A stretch of DNA of 64,000 nucleotides from Deltaproteobacteria bacterium (lineage in GTDB: Bacteria; Desulfobacterota; Deferrisomatia; Deferrisomatales; JACRMM01): assembly GCA_016214985.1 (NCBI GenBank), contig JACRMM010000014.1, forward strand, positions 141,293-205,292, in the 5' to 3' direction. A program made the translations under genes and the position numbers. Of this stretch, positions 54,076-63,300 are shown piece after piece. Under the pieces are notes generated by a model. It was not told the DNA's origin. It did not search any database and worked only from the letters and a program-made list of their open reading frames with translations. The first letter of the stretch is position 1, and the number at the start of each line of letters is the position of its first letter.

Positions 54076-55203
54076 CTACGATCTCATCACCGAGTCCGGG
54101 TCGACCGTTGCGGCGCGCCACACCGGGACCACGGTCGCCACGGTGTAGGGCACCACGCAGAGGAAGAACAGCGTCGCCACCTGGTACGGGTCCACGAGGG
54201 GCGCGAGGCGAAACTCCGGGTACAGCACCGACCAGCCCTTGAGCACGGGCGCGAGCAGCGCCGACGACCCGAAGAACACGTGGACGTAGGCGAGCACGAG
54301 CCCGAGCACGAAAGAGGAGAGGGACACAACCATCCCCTCCCAGGACTTCATCACGATCACGTCGCCGGTCTCCCACCCCACGGCCTTCAGGATGGCGATT
54401 TCCCTCCTCTCGGCCTCGCTCAGGCCCGAAGCCTTGTCCCAGGCCAGGATCGCAAAGGCGAGCACCGACCCGAGCAACACGAACAGAAGCACGCCGCTGC
54501 GCCAGTTGAAGACCGACTCGTAGGTCCTGAGGATCTCGTCGCGCACCACGGGCCGCGTGTCCGGAAGGCGCTCCAGGACCTTCTTCGCCACGGTCAGCAC
54601 CTCGTTGGGGTTTCGCACCCCCAGGACTAGGTCGGTGAAGTAGCCCTCCGGCATCCCGAAGATCGCCCGAAAGTCCTCGGCGGTCACGAGGACGAGGTCC
54701 GCCGCGACGAGCTCGGATTCCTTCGGGAGAATCTCCCCGATCTCCAGGGTGTTGAGGGTACCCCGGTGTGTGCGGAAGGGCAGGAGGTTGCCGAGCGACG
54801 CCAGGCTGCTGCGCGTGAGTCCCGGGCCCACGACGACAGTGCCGGCCGGGAAGGATGCCTGTTCGGGAACCATCAGGGTGTAGTTGGCGCCGAAGACCGG
54901 GTCGAAGTAGTAGCCCCACAGCCGGCCGCGCACGGAGTGCACGCCCAGGATGCCCCGAAGGGCTTCCGCGTAGGAAGCCGGGACGAGCTCTTGCCGACCG
55001 GCCATCAGCCGCTGGACGATCAGTTCCGGTGCCCCGCGCAGGACGCGCGCGGCCTCCTGCTTGAGGGCCTGGGTGAAGAACGTCACGGAGGCCAGCAGGA
55101 AGACGACGAGCGTGTACACGAGGATGAGCGCCGCGTTGCGGCCCTTGCGCCGGAGCAGGGAGGCGAGCGTGAAGTCGAGGAGGTGGATCTGCTTCTCGAT
55201 CAT
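54076..55203 (-). CDS. FtsX-like/MacB-type ABC permease
   Basis: 375-residue membrane protein with the MacB-permease layout: TM1 after a basic start (LASLLRRKGRNAALILVYTLVVFLLAS), a periplasmic domain of about 210 residues, then three TM segments (about 245-265, 297-325, 345-365) with ERREIAILKAVGWETGDVI between. The ATG overlaps the small upstream gene by four bases (ATGA). Works with the ATPase at 53371-54054. The single periplasmic domain suggests interaction with the cytochrome/binding-protein fusion or copper proteins of the operon. Confidence 0.87.
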   Translation of the reverse strand: MIEKQIHLLDFTLASLLRRKGRNAALILVYTLVVFLLASVTFFTQALKQEAARVLRGAPELIVQRLMAGRQELVPASYAEALRGILGVHSVRGRLWGYYFDPVFGANYTLMVPEQASFPAGTVVVGPGLTRSSLASLGNLLPFRTHRGTLNTLEIGEILPKESELVAADLVLVTAEDFRAIFGMPEGYFTDLVLGVRNPNEVLTVAKKVLERLPDTRPVVRDEILRTYESVFNWRSGVLLFVLLGSVLAFAILAWDKASGLSEAERREIAILKAVGWETGDVIVMKSWEGMVVSLSSFVLGLVLAYVHVFFGSSALLAPVLKGWSVLYPEFRLAPLVDPYQVATLFFLCVVPYTVATVVPVWRAATVDPDSVMRS

Positions 55204-55508
55204 CGGGGCTCTCCCCTCAAGTGCGGAGGCGGCGGCAGGAGGGAGCCGGAGGGGAAGTGTTCGAAGGACAGCGGGGAGTCCTGGAAGGGGGTGTGGAGGT
55301 CGGCCAGGGCTGGGTGCCTCGTGTAGCGGGCGTCCGTGAACAGGCACAGATCCGTGAGCCCGAGGCGAGCCGCGAGGCCGGCCAGCCGGTCGAGGCGGGC
55401 GCCCGCGGCGGTGCCGGAGAAGCCCGCGTGGACGGCCAGGATCCCGGCGACGCCGAGGCCTGCCCCCAGGGAGGCGAGAAAGAGGTGAGCTCGGCGCGGG
55501 CGCGTCAT
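55200..55508 (-). CDS. Small exported hypothetical protein
   Basis: A 102-residue protein with an N-terminal signal or anchor (basic MTRPRRAHLF then a hydrophobic LASLGAGLGVAGILAVHAG), followed by about 70 residues with no known domain and a Pro-rich end. The start is fixed by TGATG overlap with the cytochrome gene's stop, and the end by ATGA overlap with the permease. The gene is therefore real in context, but its role is unknown. Confidence 0.65.
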   Translation of the reverse strand: MTRPRRAHLFLASLGAGLGVAGILAVHAGFSGTAAGARLDRLAGLAARLGLTDLCLFTDARYTRHPALADLHTPFQDSPLSFEHFPSGSLLPPPPHLRGEPR

Positions 55509-57070
55509 CAGTCGGCGTCCACCCATTCGGCGGGTCCCAGCGCGCCCGCCTTGTCCGCGGCCGGGTCCGGCGTCGCCACATACGCGCCCAGGGCTCCGAA
55601 GCGGCGGTTGCGCGTGTAGGTGAGCGGGGGCGTGAGGCCGGTCTCGAACCGGTAGAACCTCTCCAGCGCCCACACGAACCGGGCGCGGCTGAGGGCCCGG
55701 CCCGAGAGCCGCAGGGCCTCGACCAGAAGCTTCGCGGAGCAGTACGCCGAAATCGCGGCCTGGCGATGGGTCGGCGACAGCTCGCGCCCCCCCAGCAGGC
55801 GTGCGAGTTCGCCCTCGGCTCGCGGGTCCCGGTCTTGCGGGAGCGTGGGGTAGGCGAGAAACAGCCGACCCGCGAAGGTCCGGGGGGCATCGAGGGCGGC
55901 CTCGCCGGCCAGGACGCCCGGGGTCAGGACGTAGGGCGCCCACTCGAGCGCTCGCGCGGCCTCGAGGAGCGAGCGGGTCTGGTGTTCGACGCCGAGGAAG
56001 ACGACGACCTCGGTTTGGGCCTCGCGGAGTCGGGCGACGACGGCCGGCGCGTCGAACTCCGGGCCGGAAAACGGCACTCGCCGCACCTCGCTCCAGCCCC
56101 GGGCTTGGGCCGCCGTCTCCAGGGCCGTCGCGATCGATCCCAGGTCCGAGGACGCCGGGTAGACGAGCGCGGCGCGGGGGCTCGCGAGCCCGGCCCGGCG
56201 CGTGGCGAACTCGACCAGGCAGAGGGCCTGCTCCCGGACCCCGGCGAAGAGATAGAACGTGCTTCGGTTCCGGGCATAGTCGTCCAGGGGATAGAGGGTG
56301 AACGGCCCGACGACCGGTACGTCGCCCGGGGAGGGGTCGGCCCGAGACCGGGAGCCGGCCCCGGGCAGGAACGGACTCACCAGGGCGAAGGGCTCCGGGT
56401 CCAGGGACGCCGCGCCCGGCTCTCGGACGACCAGCTCGATCCTCCGGCCGTAGACGCCCCCGGCTTGGTTCACCGCCCCGAAGGTGGCGAGGAGGACGTC
56501 GCGCATGGTCTGGCCGATCCCGGCGGCCGGCCCCTCGGACGGAAGCAGGGTGCCCACCCGCACGGTGGTCTCGCCGATCCCCGGGTCCGTGTCGTCCCCC
56601 AGCACCGCCAGGAACGCGACGAGGTCCTCGAGGTCCTGGGCGGCCATCTCGTAGACGGGCATGGAGGGATCGCCCGGCTGTCCCCCCGGGTACACGCCCG
56701 ACGCCAGGTACGACCGGAGCGTCTCCACGGTGAACGGGCCGTGCTCCCGCCCGTTGGGGTGGACGTGGCCGTAGGCCTTGGTGAGGTACGGCCACGTCAC
56801 GTTCGACGGGATCAGCCCGCTCTCGGGGCGGCCGGTGCCGTCGTAGCCGTGGCAGCCGCTGCAGGCGGACGCCTCCTCGGGCAGCTCGACCCCATCCGCT
56901 CCGAAGAAGGCGACGATCGGGTTCTGCGAGGGGCTGTGGCCGGTCCGGTAGATCTGCCGGCCCCGCTGCTGGGCCGGCGTCAGGGCGCCGGCTTGCGCCG
57001 GCACAGGGGCTGCGGCGAGGAGCAGCCCGAGGACCGCGACGGACGGGACCCGCCTCGGACGGGTCGTCAT
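55508..57070 (-). CDS. Cytochrome c fused to periplasmic amino-acid-type binding protein
   Basis: A 520-residue exported protein. Signal peptide 1-27, then a cytochrome c module with CSGCH (70-74) and a likely Met ligand in DPSMPVYEM (Met137), then a Peripla_BP_6-type binding domain (about 170-500: TVRVGTLLPSEGPAAGIGQTM, GAVNQAGGVYGRRIELVV). Haem plus ligand binding in one chain suggests either ligand-sensing redox control or electron transfer to the neighbouring oxidase. ATG at 57070 overlaps the upstream SCO stop (ATGA). The ABC permease in this operon is not of the branched-chain type. Confidence 0.85.
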   Translation of the reverse strand: MTTRPRRVPSVAVLGLLLAAAPVPAQAGALTPAQQRGRQIYRTGHSPSQNPIVAFFGADGVELPEEASACSGCHGYDGTGRPESGLIPSNVTWPYLTKAYGHVHPNGREHGPFTVETLRSYLASGVYPGGQPGDPSMPVYEMAAQDLEDLVAFLAVLGDDTDPGIGETTVRVGTLLPSEGPAAGIGQTMRDVLLATFGAVNQAGGVYGRRIELVVREPGAASLDPEPFALVSPFLPGAGSRSRADPSPGDVPVVGPFTLYPLDDYARNRSTFYLFAGVREQALCLVEFATRRAGLASPRAALVYPASSDLGSIATALETAAQARGWSEVRRVPFSGPEFDAPAVVARLREAQTEVVVFLGVEHQTRSLLEAARALEWAPYVLTPGVLAGEAALDAPRTFAGRLFLAYPTLPQDRDPRAEGELARLLGGRELSPTHRQAAISAYCSAKLLVEALRLSGRALSRARFVWALERFYRFETGLTPPLTYTRNRRFGALGAYVATPDPAADKAGALGPAEWVDAD

Positions 57071-57699
57071 GGTCGCTCGGTCGGCGCGCCGTCGCGGAGG
57101 GCCGCCTCCAGTTGCCGCACGAGGTCCTCGGCCTCGGCGGCGGGCGAAGCCTTTACCCAGAGCCCGGTCCTCAGGTTCCCGATGAGGTAGACTCCTCGGT
57201 GGCGTTCCGGGTCTTCCAGGTACTGGCCGAGGCGGTAGTTGATCCAGTTCACGTTCTCGGGCTTGCCCGTCAGAAACAGCCAGCCCGGGCCGGCTCGGAA
57301 CGCGCCGGCGTACTGGCGGACCTTGTCCGGCGTGTCCCGCTGCGGGTCCACCGTGACCGAGACGAGCGTGGCGTCCCGGCCGAGGCGCTCGCCGAGGATC
57401 TTCTGGACCCGGGACAGGATCAGGTTCTGCCGCGGACAGATCGTCCGACAGTTGATATAGAACCCGCTGATCAAGACGACTCGCCCCTCGAGGACGTCCG
57501 TGTAGAACCGGACCTCGTCGCCCTGCTGCGTGACGAGCGGGAGGTCGGTGAAGTACGACCGACCCGGCCCCGCCGCGGGTCCGGGCGCCGGCGTCGGGGA
57601 GGCGGTGCCGCCCCCGGGGCCGGCGGCCAGGGCGAGCGCCAGGGCGGCGCCCAGGGCGAGTCGGTGCAGGGCGGGGGCCGTCACGACGTTGGTCCTCAT
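57067..57699 (-). CDS. SCO1/SenC copper-binding protein (second copy)
   Basis: A 210-residue exported thioredoxin-fold protein. N-terminal signal (LALGAALALALAAG) then the SCO domain: copper Cys pair NCRTICP (Cys84, Cys88), VTVDPQRDTPD, and a distal His (probably His167 in ERHRGVYLIG). SCO proteins load copper into cuproenzymes or act as thiol reductants; here the natural client is the multicopper oxidase. ATG at 57699 overlaps the stop of the first SCO gene. Confidence 0.88.
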   Translation of the reverse strand: MRTNVVTAPALHRLALGAALALALAAGPGGGTASPTPAPGPAAGPGRSYFTDLPLVTQQGDEVRFYTDVLEGRVVLISGFYINCRTICPRQNLILSRVQKILGERLGRDATLVSVTVDPQRDTPDKVRQYAGAFRAGPGWLFLTGKPENVNWINYRLGQYLEDPERHRGVYLIGNLRTGLWVKASPAAEAEDLVRQLEAALRDGAPTERP

Positions 57700-58298
57700 G
57701 TCTTGGCGCGGGCCGCGCGGAGTTCGTCGAGGAGTCCCTCGACGACCGAGGCGGAGGGGAACCCGTAGAGGCGGTTCCAGGCGCCCCGGCGGCCGTCGAC
57801 GACGAACACGGTCGGGGGGTGGTTGAAGAGGTCCGGCGAGTAGACCTCCAGGCCCTTGAGGATCGAGGTCACGTTGTCCTTCGTGCCGGTGAGGAAGGTC
57901 CAGCCGGGCCGGGCGCGGAGGTCCTGCGCGTGGGCTTTGAGCCGGGCCGGGATGTCGTTCGCAGGGTCGATGGTCAGCGTGATGAGGAGGACCTCCTTGC
58001 CCAGCCGCTCGCCCAGCCGCTTCTGGAGCGTCTGGAAGATCCCCTCCAGGACCGGGCAGATCGTCGTGCAGCTCGTGTAGGTGAACGTGATCGCCGCGAG
58101 CCGGTCGCCGATGACCCCGCTCAAGAAGCGTCGCGTCTGACCGCTCTCGTTGGTCACGTCCAGGTCGGGCACCCGGACGCGCACGGCGCTGCGGGAGGGA
58201 GCCGCGGCGCGGGCCGGCGCCGCCGGGGCGGCGAGCGCCACCAGACACAGGCCGGCGGTGATCCGGAGCAGGGCACGTCGCGGCTCTGCGGCGCTCAC
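57696..58298 (-). CDS. SCO1/SenC copper-binding protein (first copy)
   Basis: A 200-residue exported SCO protein. Signal region at 8-32; copper motif SCTTICP with Cys77 and Cys81; LTIDPANDIPARLKAHA; distal His160 in NHPPTVFVVD. Diverged from the second copy, so the pair may split copper delivery and disulfide reduction. GTG at 58298 overlaps the beta-propeller stop (GTGA). Confidence 0.9.
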   Translation of the reverse strand: MSAAEPRRALLRITAGLCLVALAAPAAPARAAAPSRSAVRVRVPDLDVTNESGQTRRFLSGVIGDRLAAITFTYTSCTTICPVLEGIFQTLQKRLGERLGKEVLLITLTIDPANDIPARLKAHAQDLRARPGWTFLTGTKDNVTSILKGLEVYSPDLFNHPPTVFVVDGRRGAWNRLYGFPSASVVEGLLDELRAARAKT

Positions 58299-60232
58299 GG
58301 CGACTTCTCCGTCGGCTCGGTCCCGGTCACCTCGAGAAGGAGGGTCGGGAGCTCGTGAAACTCCAGGTGACGGGAGGGGATCTTGAAGAAGACGCTGTAG
58401 CGGCCCGGGCGGTCGGGCGACACGACCGCCTCGTAGGACCCGTCGGCCCCCGGCGTCGCGACCTGACGCACCTGCCAGCTGCCAGGCAGCCGGGTGGCGA
58501 GCACGACCACGTCCGAGAGGCCGGTCAGCGGTTTGCCCTCCGGCGGCTGACGCAGGGAGAAGCGCAGCTTCGCCGGCTGGCCGGCGGGGAATTTTCGTCC
58601 TTCGGTGAGGAACTCGAGCTTCGGCGGAAGCGCCGCGCGGGCGCGGGCGATCTGGGGGTCGACCTCGGCGGAGAACTCGAAGCAGTGGTACACCCAGGGC
58701 GAGTCGAGCACCATGGCCGCGATGTACCTCCCGCTCATCGGGACGCGGAACTTGGCCGAGTACACGCCCTTCTCGACCTCCTTCATGCTTCGGTCCACCA
58801 CCCGAACGGCGCGCGGCACGCGGCCGTAGGTCGGGAACGACCCCATGGGCGCGACCATGCCCTCCATGTAGTAGAACACGGCGTTCTCGGCCGGGTTCGT
58901 GGCGAGCACCGTGTCCCACTCCCCGGTCGGCGACACGGCGTCGGCCGCGGCGGGAAACGGATACTCGCCGGGCGCCTTGCTGCCGAAGGAGACGGTCCGC
59001 GGGGTGAACGAGGCCTCCTTGGCCAGCTCGGAGAGCTGGATCAGGGTCGCCTCGGCCGTGCCGCTGCAGCGCACATACGCGAACGTGGACGTGAAGGCGA
59101 CGCTCTGAGGCTGGGCGCCGACCCCGAACCTGTGCGTGATTGACCCGCTGGAGGCGTCGAGGACGTACACCTCGTTTCGGGTCCCGTTGGCCACGAACCC
59201 CCACCGCCCGCCCGGCGCGAACCGCAGGGCCGTGAGGCCGGGCGCGGTCTCGATCCGGGAGGTGATCTCGTTTCGCGCCGCGTCGATCACCGCCACGCCT
59301 CCCCCCTGGCTCGCCACATAGACCGCCTTGCCCAGCGCCGAGAACGCGACCGAGACCGGCCGGTCTCCGGAGGGCAGGTCCGCGAACTTCTTCAGGCGCT
59401 GCGAGTCGATCACGGACACGGTGTTCGCCTCGGCGCTCGTCACGTAGGCGAACAGGCTTGTCTCGGCAAAGGCGATCTCGTGGTGGCCGGCGCCGGTCGG
59501 GATGTGCGCCGCGACCGCGAGCGTGGCCGCGTCGAGCACCGTGACCCCGCCGGCCGGGCCGTCGTTCCCGATCCACAGGTACTTGCCGTCGGGCTGAAGC
59601 GCGATGCGGACCGGGTTCACCCCTGCCTCGGCGGTGCCGAGTACCTTGAACCCCTCCAGGTCCACGGCCGCAACCTCGCCGGCCTTCGGCATCGTGACGA
59701 AGAGGCGCTTTCCGTCGGCGCTCGCGACCCAGTCCTCCCCGCGCTCCTTGAGCAGGACCATGGCGTAGAGCTGGGTGATTCCCCCCACGTCCACGATCGG
59801 GTCGATCACCGAGATGCTGTGGTCGTTGTTCAGCACCAGGATGAAGAACTTGTTGAGGTTGACGTCGGGCTGGAAGGCGAGCGAGCCCTGGAGGTACCGG
59901 TTGACCCGGTCCCTGCACGGCAGCAGGGGCTTGCCCGCGGCGCCCTCGTCGCCCTTCAAGAGGTCGATCCAAACGGCGGGTTTGAGCGGGGACACCGGCG
60001 CCCCGGTGCCCGCGTCGTTCACCCGGAAGGCGACCTCGGCCTCGTGGCCCTCGGTGACCGGCGCGGCCTTGCCGTCGGGCTCCGGCGCAGAGCGGATGGA
60101 GAACTCGATCCGGAGCCCCTTGTCCACCACGGTGTCGCGTCCGCTGCTCCCCGCTGCCCCGGACTCGGAGTCGAGAGGCAGGCCGAGGACGAGCAGAGTC
60201 AGGAGCAGGAGCGGTTCACGGAGCTTCGTCAC
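58295..60232 (-). CDS. YVTN/YncE-like beta-propeller protein, exported
   Basis: A 645-residue protein with a signal peptide (REPLLLLTLLVLG). Residues about 120-420 are YVTN-type repeats (ISVIDPIVDVGG, RLFVTMPKAGEVAAVDLEG, YLWIGNDGPAGGVTVLDAATL, AYVTSAEANTVSVIDSQ, VYVASQGGGVAVIDAA, GFVANGTRNEVYVLDASS), forming a seven-bladed propeller. The C-terminal 150 residues are beta-sandwich-like. GTG at 60232 with GAGAGGG. Encoded right after the multicopper oxidase, it may scaffold or bind it on the cell surface. Confidence 0.85.
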   Translation of the reverse strand: MTKLREPLLLLTLLVLGLPLDSESGAAGSSGRDTVVDKGLRIEFSIRSAPEPDGKAAPVTEGHEAEVAFRVNDAGTGAPVSPLKPAVWIDLLKGDEGAAGKPLLPCRDRVNRYLQGSLAFQPDVNLNKFFILVLNNDHSISVIDPIVDVGGITQLYAMVLLKERGEDWVASADGKRLFVTMPKAGEVAAVDLEGFKVLGTAEAGVNPVRIALQPDGKYLWIGNDGPAGGVTVLDAATLAVAAHIPTGAGHHEIAFAETSLFAYVTSAEANTVSVIDSQRLKKFADLPSGDRPVSVAFSALGKAVYVASQGGGVAVIDAARNEITSRIETAPGLTALRFAPGGRWGFVANGTRNEVYVLDASSGSITHRFGVGAQPQSVAFTSTFAYVRCSGTAEATLIQLSELAKEASFTPRTVSFGSKAPGEYPFPAAADAVSPTGEWDTVLATNPAENAVFYYMEGMVAPMGSFPTYGRVPRAVRVVDRSMKEVEKGVYSAKFRVPMSGRYIAAMVLDSPWVYHCFEFSAEVDPQIARARAALPPKLEFLTEGRKFPAGQPAKLRFSLRQPPEGKPLTGLSDVVVLATRLPGSWQVRQVATPGADGSYEAVVSPDRPGRYSVFFKIPSRHLEFHELPTLLLEVTGTEPTEKSP

Positions 60233-60249
60233 GGTTATCCCTCTCGGTG

Positions 60250-60318
60250 GGGGCGGGTGCAACCCGGTTCGGCTGCACCCGCCCCGCGGTGGACAGACCC
60301 CGGGTTCGGGGGCCTGTC
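60250..60318 (-). other. Two hairpins between the oxidase and the beta-propeller gene
   Basis: A perfect 12-base inverted repeat, GGGGCGGGTGCA (60250-60261) and TGCACCCGCCCC (60274-60285), lies immediately before the propeller ribosome site. A second stem (GACAG and CTGTC flanking CCCCG/CGGGG, about 60292-60318) lies just after the oxidase stop at 60329. No T-tract follows. These are candidates for transcript attenuation or 3' protection of the oxidase mRNA. Confidence 0.55.
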
Positions 60319-60328
60319 GGTCCCGGGT

Positions 60329-63300
60329 TTACTGCACCCGCAGGACGCCCCAGGCGCCGTTCTCGAAGTGGAGCGGCGTGAAGTCGCGGTAGAGGTAGTC
60401 ACCCCGGACACCTCCCGCTCCGCCAGCCCCGTTCTCGAGCACGAAGTCCCAGTGGGAGGACGGCCCCACGCCCTCCTGCCCGCCCCGCACGAAGCTGAAC
60501 GGGTTGTGACCGAGTGCGCCGGAGTCGTTCACGTAGGGCTCCCTCTGCCAGGCGTGGCCGTGGAGCGTGAACACCGAGTTGCGTCCCTGGCCGCCCGGGT
60601 TCAGCACCCGCAGGCGGACGGCCTGACCCGGGGCCGCGGTCAGGGTCGGAGTCTGGGGCTCGCCGGTGGCGATGCTGAGGGAGTCGCGGAAGTTCAGGTT
60701 CCCGACGTCCACGGGGAGTGCGTCGGGCGAGTACCCGAGCCGCAGCCACAGCGGCTCGGTCTTGTAGTTGACCGCCATCATGCCGGAGTCCTCGGAGTCG
60801 TCCGCCAGGAGCGACGGCGGCACCGGGGCGTTGCCCTTCCAGCGCAGGTTCAGGTCGCTCTGGAGGACCAGGACGAGGTCGCGGAAGCTCGACCCGTCCG
60901 GCAGGGTGACCGTGGCCTGGGCGCGGCTGCGCGGGCGTTTGAGCGTGTCTTGGGGGCTTCCGTCCTCAACCCACTTCGCGCCCGCCGGTTCGATGATGAG
61001 CGCTCCGACCGCCCCCTTGCTGCTGTGTTTGATGGGGTCGGACGAGGTCAGGTTGACCGCGCCGAGCTCCGCCGGGCGGCTCTTGAGCGTGGTGCCGTCG
61101 AGCCACACCTCGCCCGCGTACCACCGGTAGGTCGTCGGGAGCAGGGTGTTCCCGGCGAGCACGGTCTGGGGAAGGTTGAAGCCCACGTTCGCCCCGTCGG
61201 ACTTGGTCACGTCGTAGGCCACGAGCTGGGGATGGAGCCCGGCCCACGAGGACGGCCCGATCTGGTTCGCGTTGAAGTTCTCGACGATCATCGGCAGCGT
61301 GTTGAAGCCGGCGAGGTCCTTGGTCTGGGTCGGGAACGCCGGGTCGGGCACGGCGAGGTTCGACGGCAGCCGGTTACGGAGCTTGACGTTGATGCACTCG
61401 CCCGCGGCCGCCCGCAGGATCAGCGGCTCCACCGGCACGCCCGGCTTGAGGCGGCCGTCGGTGCCCAGGTCGCTCGTCATCACATACAGCAGCGACGTGG
61501 GGTCGGTGAGCGGCCCGCCGTTCAGGGCCCTGGCGTTGTAGACGAGCTTCCCGTCGCGCTTGCCCGCGGCCGAGGCCAGAGCGTCTGCGGCCCGGATGGC
61601 CGTCACGTCGTAGTTGCGCGCCGGGGCTCCCACCGGGCACATCTGCTGGAAGTTCGAGGCGTTCGTGATCGTCAGCCCGATTTTGGCGTCGACCGGGTTG
61701 TTCGGGAGCGGCTGGAGGTCGGGGATCCGCACCCGGTAGGAGCGCATGAGGCCCCAGTCTCCGTTCCAGAGCCCGTCCACCGAGGTGTCCATCGCGTAGC
61801 GGTAGTCGGCCACCACCCCGACCGCGCGAGAAGTCTCGGCCACCGGGGAGCGCAGTTGGAACTGCTCCGAGATGCCCATGGCCTGCGAGTTGCGGTAGCC
61901 CGAGTTGGGGCTCGCATACTCCTGCAGCCACTTCACGCCGTGGATCGACACGTTGTGGGTCTCCTCGGTGGCTCCGACCTGGACGCGGACGTTCACGCTG
62001 TCGCCGTCGTAGACCCGGAGGAGGGGGGTGAAGGGGTCGGTGGGCGACACGCCCTTGGTGAGCGGGCCATAGGGGCCGAAGGAGTTGAGCTTGGCCTCCT
62101 TGCGGGAGATCCAGGACGAGAACGCGTAGGAGAGGTCCCCGGCCAGGCCGCTGGCCTGGAGGTTCGTGGCCGGATCGCGCACCCGGAGCGCCAGCGGCTC
62201 GTTGCGGTAGTTGACGACGAACGTGCCCACGTCTCTCGAGGAGACGGCCTCCGGGCACAGGGTGCGGCCGCAGGGGCCGATCACGTTGTTCCCCTGAACG
62301 AGGAACGGCAGGCCCACCTCGATGTGGTCCGGAGGATTCACCGGCTTGCCGTCGGCCGTGTAGGCGAGCTGGAAGTCGGCGAACTCGAGGAAGAACTCTC
62401 GGGTGCTCTTGGCGCCGTTCCGGATGTCGGCCTTCCAGCTCGTGGGGCCGCCGTCTCCGTTCGGCGTGTTGCGGCTCCCGAGCATGGCGCCCGTCTCCGG
62501 GTCGTGCCACGTCGAGCCCTGCGGCTCCACCAGGAAGGTGGCGTACAGGCCGGCCTGTTGGTGGGTGGACGGCCCGAGGTGGTCGTGCGTGAACACGTTG
62601 CCGAGCCCGCGGTCCTCGCCCTTGTTGTTGACCAGCGGGTCCACGTACCAGCGCTGGATCGTGGTGCGCGCGCCGAGCCACCGGCCGTTGGGGCCGGCGC
62701 CGAAGGCCGGATGCGCCGTGGCAACCAGGGCCGTGCCCGGGGTCGGCTGGGAGTTTGCCGCGTTGATCGCGTCGATGCGCTCGCGCACCTCGTCCGGACT
62801 CAGGGTGGCGTCCTCGTAGTTGAACCCGTTGGCCGACCCGTCGGCCGAGGTGACGTCGAACTTGACCAGGTGGATGTGCTGCCCGATGACGTCGGTGGGC
62901 GTCTTGATCTGGAAGTCGTCCTGCTCGTAGACGCTCGGGATCAGGTTCGTGTGGAAGAACTCCACGCAGTCGCCGGTGTTGGCCCGCATCACGAAGGGCT
63001 CGGGGGGACGCGTGCCGGCGAGGGTCGCGGCCACGTCGCCGTTCAGGGCCTCGATCCGCGACTGGGTGAAGTGCCAGCCGACCTTGTTGAGCTGCATGTC
63101 GAGCTGGATGTTGGCCGCGCGGTACGTCCGATTCAGCGGGATGGGGTTCGCGGTGCCGTCCGTCCTGCAGGGATCGGCGTAAGGCGCCCCGGGCTGCTGG
63201 GGCAGGCCGTTGATCTCGAAGTCGGCCTGGGCTCCTGCCGAGGTGAAGGTGGGGATGCGCGGCAGGTTCGCCCCGTCGCGGAAGGCGTGAAACGCCATGG

